From Sphingomonas sp. SORGH_AS_0950 (GTDB lineage: Bacteria > Pseudomonadota > Alphaproteobacteria > Sphingomonadales > Sphingomonadaceae): a stretch of DNA of 64,000 nucleotides. This document shows positions 56,066 to 64,000 of this stretch, one piece after another. Under the pieces are notes generated by a model. It did no database searches. It saw only the letters and a list, made by a program, of their open reading frames with translations, and was not told where the DNA came from. The DNA lies in NCBI RefSeq assembly GCF_030818415.1, contig NZ_JAUTAE010000001.1:3126001-3190000 (forward strand), in the 5' to 3' direction. A program made the translations under genes and the position numbers. The first letter of the stretch is position 1. Each line of letters begins with the position of its first letter.

Positions 56066-57268
56066 TCACCCCAGATCGTCGATCGCGGGCTGCGGCTCGG
56101 TGAACCAGGCGGCACCCGTCTCCGTGACATAGAAGTGATCTTCCAGCCGCACGCCGAAGCGATCCGGCACGACGATCATCGGTTCGTTGGAAAAGCACAT
56201 GCCGGGGCTCAGCGGCGTCCGGTCGCCGCGCACCAGATAGGCAGGCTCGTGGATCGACAGGCCGATGCCGTGGCCCGTGCGGTGCGGCAGGCCGGGCAGG
56301 CGATAGTCGGGACCCAGCCCCGCGCGCTCCAGCACCGCGCGGGCAGCATAGTCGACCGCCTCGCACGGTTCGCCAGGCCGGACGGCGGCGAAGGCGGCGG
56401 CCTGGGCCTCCTTCTCGATGTCCCAGATGCGGCGGACCTCGTCGCCGACATCGCCGAACGCATAGGTGCGGGTGATATCGCTATGATAGCCGTCGATCAG
56501 CGTGCCGGTATCGACCAGCACCACGTCGCCGTCGCGCAGCACGTCGTCCTGCGGCAGGCCATGCGGAAAGGCGGTCGAGCGGCCGAACTGCACCGCACAG
56601 AAATAATTGCCGGTCGATGCGCCCAGCGCGCGGTGCGCGGCGTCGATGAAGCGGATCACCTCCGACGCGCGAATGCCCTCGTGCAGGATGCGCGCGGCGC
56701 GGCGATGCACCTCCAGCGTCATGTCCATTGCCTGCTGCATGAGCGCGATCTCGGTGGGCGACTTGATCATCCGACATCCATCGACGACCGCCGCGCCGCT
56801 GACCAGCGCGACGCCGGGCGCGGCGGCGCGGATCCGCTCGACGAACAGGAACGCCATGGCGGGATCGATGGCGAGCGTCCTGGCCCCCATCGCCGCCAGC
56901 GCATCGGCGACCAGCGCGGAGGGGCTTTCATCCTCTTCCCACAGGCGGATGTCGGTGGCGGGGATGGCGAGGCTCGCCTCGAACGAGCCCAGTTCGAAAC
57001 CGGGGCAGATGAAGATCGGATCGCCCGCGACGGGAAGCAGCATCGCGACCAGCCGCTCGGTCGGCCCCCACGCGACGCCGGTGAAATAGCGCAAGGACGC
57101 CCCCGCGCCGATCAGCAGTGCATCGGCGCCCGTCTCGGCCATCAGCGCGCGGGCGCGCGCGATCCGGCGGGCGCGTTCGGCGGCATCGATCGGCGGCGCG
57201 GGGTTGGCCCAGGGCGACAGCTCCGCCAGTTCGCGCTCCGCCGTCGATCCGCCGATCATCCCTGCCAT
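56066..57268 (-). CDS. M24 family metallopeptidase (Xaa-Pro aminopeptidase/dipeptidase type)
   Basis: A 400-residue pita-bread-fold peptidase that should cleave next to proline. After an N-terminal creatinase-like domain the five metal ligands are visible: two Asp in VLVDTGTLIDGYHSDITRTY, His in HRTGHGIGLSIHEP, and two Glu in MCFSNEPMIVV and VRLEDHFYVTE. GGAG lies eight bases before the ATG at 57268. A CCGTATACGA element just upstream equals the one in the hydroxyproline intergenic region, so it is probably co-regulated and may supply (hydroxy)proline from peptides. Confidence 0.92.
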   Translation of the reverse strand: MAGMIGGSTAERELAELSPWANPAPPIDAAERARRIARARALMAETGADALLIGAGASLRYFTGVAWGPTERLVAMLLPVAGDPIFICPGFELGSFEASLAIPATDIRLWEEDESPSALVADALAAMGARTLAIDPAMAFLFVERIRAAAPGVALVSGAAVVDGCRMIKSPTEIALMQQAMDMTLEVHRRAARILHEGIRASEVIRFIDAAHRALGASTGNYFCAVQFGRSTAFPHGLPQDDVLRDGDVVLVDTGTLIDGYHSDITRTYAFGDVGDEVRRIWDIEKEAQAAAFAAVRPGEPCEAVDYAARAVLERAGLGPDYRLPGLPHRTGHGIGLSIHEPAYLVRGDRTPLSPGMCFSNEPMIVVPDRFGVRLEDHFYVTETGAAWFTEPQPAIDDLG

Positions 57269-57283
57269 GTCACTCGCTCCGTT

Positions 57284-57293
57284 TCGTATACGG
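57284..57293 (-). promoter_or_regulatory. operator-like CCGTATACGA element upstream of the M24 peptidase gene
   Basis: Read on the minus strand this is CCGTATACGA, identical over ten bases and in the same orientation to the element before the flavoenzyme gene at 54788–54798. It lies 16 bases upstream of the peptidase start, within the likely promoter. Confidence 0.55.
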
Positions 57294-57319
57294 TTGCGGC
57301 TCTAGCGTGGATCGGCGAC

Positions 57320-60300
57320 TCATGCCACCCGGCGCAGGCGATAGCCCTCCGGCCCCTGCGCGACATAGCCCAGCCGCACCGCGCCCTGAAGCGCGGCGAC
57401 GACCGCGCGCTCGACCTGGCGGCCTTGCGCGAAATGGCGGGCGATGGCGGCGGCGGACAAGGGGCGGTCGGTGCCGAGCAGCGCGAAGACGCTGGCGATC
57501 CGCCCGCCAAGGTCGCGCGGAAAGCTGGGTTTGGTCGCGGCAGGCTCGGCGAGCGGCAGCGCGCGTTCGGTCGGGCCGAGCGGGGTCGCGCCCGCGCGGC
57601 GGCTCTGGAAGTCGGGACGCAGCCACAGGACATGGCCGGCGCGCTCGTCCGCCCGGCGCTGCGCGTTGAGCGCGACCAGCCGCGCGACCCTCTCCGCCGC
57701 CGGGATCGCGGCGGGCCAGCCATAGGCGGCGATGACGGCGGCATCGATCTGGTCGTGCAGCCGCGCGATCAGGTCGACCGATCCCCGGCGGCGAAGCGCT
57801 TCGTCCCCGGCGGTCAGCCTGTCCCCCGCGACCAGCCGGTGACGCAGATTGTACAGGCCGGTCAGGGTCAGGTCGGGCGTCTCGGCCAGGATGCGCTTGC
57901 GCGTGGCGTCGAGTTCCTCGGCGAGGTCGGCGATGACCCGGCGGGCGGGGTCGCTGGCATCGGGGAAGGGGAAGGGGTCGAAGACTTGCGTCTTGGTATA
58001 GCGATGGCCCTGCTCGAATTTCGCGACGCCCATCAGCCCGCAATTGGCATAGGTCCATGCCAGGCTCGCCGAGGACGACAGGACGCCAAGATGAAAGGCA
58101 TCCTCGGTGGCGACGCAGACCAGCATGTTGTCGGGCAGGGTGTCGGCGGGCAGGAACTGGAAGATGCGATGCTTGGCCGTCTCGACGGTCGCGATATAGC
58201 GCGACAAGCCGTCGAGCGCGGGGCGCAGCTCGCGGCGGGGTTCGCCGAACAGCCACCATTGGTTGCGATAGGTCGCCCGTGCATTGTCGTCGCGCTCGGG
58301 CTTCACGCTCCGCAGCACATGGCCATAGACCTCGGGAAAGCGCTGGCGCACCTCGGCTTCGGACAGGCCCAGCAGGTCGATCACCATGGCCCCGCGCGTC
58401 CGCGCGGTCAGGTCGCGGCCGTGGCAATAGGGGCGGATATGTCGTTCCAGCCCCTCGCGGCGGCCGAGCCCCAGCATCTCCGCCTCGGCCGAGGACACGA
58501 TGAAGCCCGCGCCGTGGAGTTTCACGCCGGGCGAACATAGCCATTGGTTTGCGAGCAATGGCCGGGCCTGGGTCACGTCCGTTCCCACCGACAGGTCCGC
58601 ATTGATCCGCCCGACCGTCTCGGCGAAGCGGATGTCGGGCGTGTCGCTGTCCAGCCCGCTCTCCCCGGCGATGCGCAGGCGTCGGCCGTCGACCGTGCCG
58701 CGCCCCATGACCGTCATCGCGATCCGCACCATCGCGGCATCGGGCGTTGCCTTGGTCCAGGGATGGTCGGGGATCGCCAGCAGGATCGAGAGCGGCGGCG
58801 TACCCTCCAGCGCGCGGGCGATGACCCGGCGGCCGAAGGTCTGGGTGATCGAATTGGTCGTGACGAAGCCGAAGCGGATCAGCGGCGTATCCCGCACCGC
58901 CAGCGCCTGCGCGGCGCGGTCCCACCAATAGAGGACGTAATCGGCGGCGCGCGGCATTTTGGGATAGGCGCGCCACAGTGCCTCCGCCATGCCCTCGGGC
59001 AAGCGCCCGCGCAGGTCCTTGCCGCCGATGAAGGGCGGGTTGCCGACGATGAACTCCGCCTCCGGCCAGGGCGTCCGCTGGCCCGTGGGGGTGAGCAGCG
59101 CGTCGGCGGTGACGATCGACTGGACATCCTCCAGCACCGGGTCGGACACCTGCCCGCCATTGCGCAACTGCCAGCGGATATAGCCCAGCCACAGCACCAG
59201 CTGCGCGATGGCGGCGGCGCGGGCGTTGACCTCGATCCCGTGGAAATTGCGCGGGTGGACCGTCTCGGTATCGAGGTGCAGTATCTCCTCGCCCGACAGC
59301 TCGGCCAGCACCTCCAGCACCTCGCCCTCCAGCCGCTTCATCAGCTCGAGCGTGACATAGAGGAAATTGCCGGTCCCGCAGGCGGGGTCCAGGACGCGGA
59401 TCGCCGCCAGCCGCCGGTGGAAATCGCGCACCCGCTGCACGGCGGCGCGGGGATTGTCGGCGCGTTCATTCTCCATCGCGCTCAGCACCTGCGCCCAGTC
59501 GTCGCGCAAGGGGGCGATGACGGTCGCGGTCACCAGCCGCTCGACATAGGCGCGCGGCGTGTAATGCGCGCCCAGCCGCCGCCGCTGCGCCGGATCGAGC
59601 GCCTGTTCGAGCAGCGTGCCGAAGATGGCGGGCTCGACATCGCGCCAGTCGCGCTTGGCGGCGGCGAGCAGCTCGCCAATCTCCTCGCGGTTGAGGGGCA
59701 GGGCGTCGGCGGTGTGGAACAGCCCGCCATTGAACCGCCGCACCGCGCAGCGCAGCACATTGGCCTCGCCGCCCCGGTCCATCGAATGCCACAGATCCTC
59801 GATCCAGGGCACGAAGGCATCGGGTCGCTCGCGCGCGTCCGACAACAGGGTGACAAAACCCCCGGCGGGCAGCAGTCCGCTATGCTCGGCGAACATGGTG
59901 AACAGGCAGCGCATCAGGAACAGCGCCACCCCCTCCGGATCATGCCCGCGCTCCTCCAGCAGCCTGGAGATGCTGGCCAGCCGAGTCGCCACGTCGCGGG
60001 TGACGGCGGCGGCATGACGGGTCGGGTCCAGCGAATGCGGCGCGTCCCAGATCGCCGCCAGCCGCTGGCGCACCTCCTCGCGGCGCAGATCGTCCAGCGC
60101 GATGCGGAAGCGGGCGCGGTCGGGGAATTGCTTGTAATGCTTCCCCTGGCCCGAAAAGTCGGCGAACAGCTCGATCACCCGGCCGACATCGACCACGATC
60201 AGGAAGGGCGGCCAGCCATGATCGACGGGTAGCGCGCGGGCATATTGCTCGGCCTGTTCGCGCGCGCGGCGCATCAATATGTCCCATTGCCGCGACCGGG

Positions 60301-60655
60301 GCGCGGCGCCCGCCCCATCGGGGAGCAGGCCGGGGAGCAGGCCGGGGAGCAGCGGACCTTCGGCGGCGAGCGATTTCGCGCCCAGGCCCTCGCGGCTCTG
60401 CTTGGCCTCCAGCACGAAGCAGCCGCGCTTGTAGAGGTCGATCCGCCCGCGCCGGTCCTCGTCACCGGGCAGGATGACCGCGCGCTCGAAGACATAGTCG
60501 TTGCGGGCGCTGGTGGCATGGGCGGGCTCAGGCGGGGCGACGCCGAGGATCGCGCACAGCTCGGTCAGGAACAGCGCATAATTGGCGCGCTCCGCCCCGC
60601 CTTCGCACGCCTGCCAGCGCCGAATGAACGCCTCGATCGCCGCCGGGCTCGCCAT
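57320..60655 (-). CDS. MmeI-like single-chain restriction–modification enzyme (Type IIG/IIL)
   Basis: An 1111-residue fusion of nuclease, methyltransferase and specificity parts. An N-terminal PD-(D/E)xK-type nuclease is suggested by Asp73 and EAK83–85 in RIDLYKRGCFVLEAKQS. A helical connector leads to the N6-adenine methyltransferase with motif I VLDPACGTGNFLYVTLELM near residue 421 and motif IV FIVGNPPFIGGKD near 538. The last 350 residues should recognise the target. This layout is that of MmeI-like enzymes, which methylate one strand and cut about 20 bases away. There is no partner gene. The site is unknown. Confidence 0.88.
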   Translation of the reverse strand: MASPAAIEAFIRRWQACEGGAERANYALFLTELCAILGVAPPEPAHATSARNDYVFERAVILPGDEDRRGRIDLYKRGCFVLEAKQSREGLGAKSLAAEGPLLPGLLPGLLPDGAGAAPRSRQWDILMRRAREQAEQYARALPVDHGWPPFLIVVDVGRVIELFADFSGQGKHYKQFPDRARFRIALDDLRREEVRQRLAAIWDAPHSLDPTRHAAAVTRDVATRLASISRLLEERGHDPEGVALFLMRCLFTMFAEHSGLLPAGGFVTLLSDARERPDAFVPWIEDLWHSMDRGGEANVLRCAVRRFNGGLFHTADALPLNREEIGELLAAAKRDWRDVEPAIFGTLLEQALDPAQRRRLGAHYTPRAYVERLVTATVIAPLRDDWAQVLSAMENERADNPRAAVQRVRDFHRRLAAIRVLDPACGTGNFLYVTLELMKRLEGEVLEVLAELSGEEILHLDTETVHPRNFHGIEVNARAAAIAQLVLWLGYIRWQLRNGGQVSDPVLEDVQSIVTADALLTPTGQRTPWPEAEFIVGNPPFIGGKDLRGRLPEGMAEALWRAYPKMPRAADYVLYWWDRAAQALAVRDTPLIRFGFVTTNSITQTFGRRVIARALEGTPPLSILLAIPDHPWTKATPDAAMVRIAMTVMGRGTVDGRRLRIAGESGLDSDTPDIRFAETVGRINADLSVGTDVTQARPLLANQWLCSPGVKLHGAGFIVSSAEAEMLGLGRREGLERHIRPYCHGRDLTARTRGAMVIDLLGLSEAEVRQRFPEVYGHVLRSVKPERDDNARATYRNQWWLFGEPRRELRPALDGLSRYIATVETAKHRIFQFLPADTLPDNMLVCVATEDAFHLGVLSSSASLAWTYANCGLMGVAKFEQGHRYTKTQVFDPFPFPDASDPARRVIADLAEELDATRKRILAETPDLTLTGLYNLRHRLVAGDRLTAGDEALRRRGSVDLIARLHDQIDAAVIAAYGWPAAIPAAERVARLVALNAQRRADERAGHVLWLRPDFQSRRAGATPLGPTERALPLAEPAATKPSFPRDLGGRIASVFALLGTDRPLSAAAIARHFAQGRQVERAVVAALQGAVRLGYVAQGPEGYRLRRVA
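60321..60352. repeat. 12-bp tandem repeat inside the restriction–modification gene
   Basis: Two full units and a partial third of GGGAGCAGGCCG, coding LLPG-LLPG-LLPD. Being 12 bases long it changes length in whole codons and keeps the frame. Confidence 0.7.
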
Positions 60656-60741
60656 AAGTTGAAATCCTCCCGATGGGGATCATCGAGAGGATTTCAAAAG
60701 GGCAAAGCAAAGTTGGAACCGGTTTCGCCCAATCCCTCGCT

Positions 60742-60823
60742 CCGTTCAGCCTGAGCGCAGTCGAAGGCCAAGGGAATCGGGAACCCGCCTGGCGTGCGCT
60801 TCGACTTCGCTCAGCGTGAACGG
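60742..60823. repeat. paired inverted repeat, family C (copy 3)
   Basis: CCGTTCAGCCTGAGCGCAGT followed by CGAAGGCC faces GCTTCGACTTCGCTCAGCGT followed by GAACGG, between the restriction–modification gene and the S10 peptidase gene. It is the same family as the copies at 34245 and 39737. Confidence 0.78.
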
Positions 60824-60864
60824 CTGTCGGGATCGGTCAAAAGCATCGACAATGGATGCAAGAC

Positions 60865-62367
60865 TTATCCCCCGTACATCGCCATCGCATCGCGCCGGAA
60901 CGCCGCGCCGCTGTCGGTGCGGCTGTAGAACATGTGCCCGCCCGGATAGACGTTCAGATGCACCCGCTGCGCCACGCCATAGCTCGGCATCTGGTCGACG
61001 ATCAGCCGCGACGCGAAATAGGGGCAGGACAGGTCGTCCCAGCCATGGACGATCATCACCTTCATCTTGGGATCGTTGGCGATCGCCTTGCGCAGGTCGG
61101 TGACGGGGGTGTCGTCGGGCTTGCCGCGATCCCAGGCGCTGTTCACCTCATAGGACAGCGCATGATAGCGCGCGTCGGTCTTCCAGCCCACTTCGCGCGT
61201 CACGAAATCGACCATCGCGCTGGTCGTCGGCGCGATCAGCGAGTCGAGCAGCGGGTCGTTGGACCGCTGCTGCGACGACCAGGGGAAGGGGTCGAAGGCG
61301 GTGACGTTCGAGTCGTAGATGCTGCCGATCGTCGAATCGTTGCGGTGAATCTCGCGCAAGTACGTCCGCGTATCGATCCGCCCGCCCAGCCGGCGGACCA
61401 GCGCGGGGTCGAGGCCGGTCAGCTCGGTGACGCGGCTGACCAGCCGGTCGACCGCCTGGGTGTCCGACCGCCCGCGCATCAGGTCGCGCAGGTAATCGCC
61501 GCGCGCATAGGCCTCGACGCCCGCCATCGCCTCGGGGGTCAGCTTGCCCTGCCGCTCCAGCTGGGCCGCCGCCATCGAGGGCAGGTCGATCATCCAGGGC
61601 AGCGGCGACAGCGCGGTGGCGTCGTCGCCCGAGGCCGGGTCGAGATAGGGCGACACCATCACCAGCCCGTTGACCCCGACGCCGATCTGCGACTGAAGCT
61701 CATAGGCGATGCGCGGCGCGCGGTAGCCGCCATAGCTTTCGCCCATCACATATTTGGGCGAGCGCAACCGGCCTTCCTTGACCAGCCAGTCATAGACGAC
61801 CTTGGACAGATATTTGATGTCCGGGTCGTTGGCGTAGAAGGCCTTCTTGGTCTCCGCCTCGTCCACCAGGCTGCGGCTGAAGCCGGTGCCGATGGGGTCG
61901 ATGAAGACCAGGTCGGTGAAGTCCAGCCAGCTGTTCGGATTGTCGGTCGTGACCGGCGCGTCGGACGGCGCATCGCCCTGCGCGCCGAAGGGGACGCGCT
62001 TGGGCCCCACCGCGCCCATGTTCAGATAGACCGACGACGCGCCCGGCCCGCCGTTGAACGCGAAGGTCACCGGGCGCCGCACATCGCCGCCGGGCACGGT
62101 ATAGGCGGTATAGACGACCTGCCCGATCTCCTTGCCCTTGTCGTCGCGCACCGGGATCGTGCCCACGGTCGCCTTGTAGGTGACGACCCGGCCGCCGATC
62201 CGCGCGCTTTGCGTGATCGTCCTGTCGGCGGGGAGCGGCGGACGCTTGCTGTCGTCGTCCTTGGTTTCGGTGGTCTTGGTCTCGGTCTTCTCGGCCTTTT
62301 GCGCCAGCGCAGGCGTCGTCTGAGCGGCCAACAGCAACAGGGCGGACAGGTGCAGGGTCTTGGACAA
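60865..62367 (-). CDS. S10 family serine carboxypeptidase, secreted
   Basis: A 500-residue alpha/beta-hydrolase carboxypeptidase exported by a signal peptide ([19 protein letters not shown]). A short Lys/Glu/Thr-rich segment follows. The oxyanion region is [20 protein letters not shown], the nucleophile Ser is in [15 protein letters not shown], the Asp in [13 protein letters not shown] and the His in [11 protein letters not shown]. Members remove C-terminal residues, often at low pH. The only plausible start is TTG at 62367, with GGGGGAG upstream. It is divergent from uvrA. Confidence 0.9.
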   Translation of the reverse strand: MSKTLHLSALLLLAAQTTPALAQKAEKTETKTTETKDDDSKRPPLPADRTITQSARIGGRVVTYKATVGTIPVRDDKGKEIGQVVYTAYTVPGGDVRRPVTFAFNGGPGASSVYLNMGAVGPKRVPFGAQGDAPSDAPVTTDNPNSWLDFTDLVFIDPIGTGFSRSLVDEAETKKAFYANDPDIKYLSKVVYDWLVKEGRLRSPKYVMGESYGGYRAPRIAYELQSQIGVGVNGLVMVSPYLDPASGDDATALSPLPWMIDLPSMAAAQLERQGKLTPEAMAGVEAYARGDYLRDLMRGRSDTQAVDRLVSRVTELTGLDPALVRRLGGRIDTRTYLREIHRNDSTIGSIYDSNVTAFDPFPWSSQQRSNDPLLDSLIAPTTSAMVDFVTREVGWKTDARYHALSYEVNSAWDRGKPDDTPVTDLRKAIANDPKMKVMIVHGWDDLSCPYFASRLIVDQMPSYGVAQRVHLNVYPGGHMFYSRTDSGAAFRRDAMAMYGG

Positions 62368-62545
62368 GATGGAAACGCTCCCCCTCGGAAATGAGACAGT
62401 GTATCATGCAAAGCGCGGGAATTGCCAAGCCCCCGGCTTTTCAAAGGGATCATGGGCGAAGCTCCGGCGTTCCTGCAAGCCCGTCCCAAACCGCCCCTCG
62501 CAATGGGGCCTGTCGCTTCCTATCTCGCCTCTGGCCTTCTCTCCG

Positions 62546-62560
62546 GAACAGAAGTAGAAC
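62546..62560 (+). promoter_or_regulatory. LexA (SOS) box upstream of uvrA
   Basis: GAACAGAAGTAGAAC is an exact GAAC-N7-GAAC direct repeat, the operator form used by LexA in alphaproteobacteria. It ends seven bases before the uvrA ATG, so a bound repressor would cover the start region. uvrA is a classic SOS gene, which supports the reading. Confidence 0.8.
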
Positions 62561-62567
62561 CTGCCTC

Positions 62568-64000
<1,433 letters not shown>

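Noticed and set aside
60321-60352. Tandem repeat in the restriction gene as a phase-variation switch
   Set aside because: The unit is 12 bp, so copy-number change keeps the frame and cannot switch the gene off.

Overview
This 64 kb window is high-GC (roughly two thirds G+C) chromosomal DNA of an alphaproteobacterium, most likely of the order Sphingomonadales (Sphingomonas or a close relative). The grounds are the conserved gene clusters (nfu–nitroreductase–tsaB–rimI–fur–plsC–miaB–phoH–ybeY–corC; serC–serA–hisZ–purA; lnt–metK), a direct-repeat LexA box of the alphaproteobacterial type in front of uvrA, and several families of intergenic palindromes. The taxonomic placement is inference from gene order and protein character; no database search was run.

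Layout. 1–5.7 kb: 5' end of trmB, a formate/nitrite-type transporter, metK with a palindromic operator, lnt, a VOC protein, a PHA-system protein and a LysE exporter. 5.7–9.5 kb: a PQQ-type sugar dehydrogenase, then an accessory pocket holding an intact IS5-family element with CTAG target duplication, a degraded coding remnant, an orphan secreted Cys-rich protein and a GNAT pseudogene. 9.5–17.4 kb: a long minus-strand housekeeping cluster for RNA modification, translation, iron regulation and Fe-S delivery. 17.4–25.4 kb: a chemoreceptor, an Asp/Asn hydroxylase-like protein, a two-domain M16 peptidase and the ribosomal GTPase TypA. 25.6–28 kb: a 30-residue membrane peptide, a secreted protein, a LOG-family protein and an extensin-like lipoprotein. 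28–34 kb: serine biosynthesis (serC with a structured leader, serA), a DUF559 nuclease-like protein, hisZ and purA. 34–39.7 kb: aroC, a GNAT, fabI, a YihY membrane protein, a CbpA-like co-chaperone and two low-complexity proteins.

39.8–49 kb: a transglutaminase operon whose ATP-grasp and alpha-E partners are fused in one protein, the ku–ligD NHEJ pair, and the divergent pdxH–CDF–phzF operon. 49–53.4 kb: smc and a lower-GC islet with two orphan small genes; one of these is framed by 19-bp direct repeats. 53.5–57.3 kb: a hydroxyproline-catabolism-like group (FAD amino-acid oxidoreductase, 4-hydroxyproline epimerase, M24 Xaa-Pro-type peptidase) linked by a shared CCGTATACGA operator-like motif. 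57.3–60.7 kb: a large MmeI-like single-chain restriction–modification enzyme. 60.8–64 kb: a secreted S10 carboxypeptidase and the start of uvrA, preceded by an SOS box.

The most interesting signals are the shared operator-like motif of the hydroxyproline/peptidase group, the repeat-framed small gene near 52.7–53.0 kb, the fused ATP-grasp/alpha-E peptide-synthesis operon, and five families of paired intergenic inverted repeats. No tRNA, rRNA, CRISPR array or prophage was seen.
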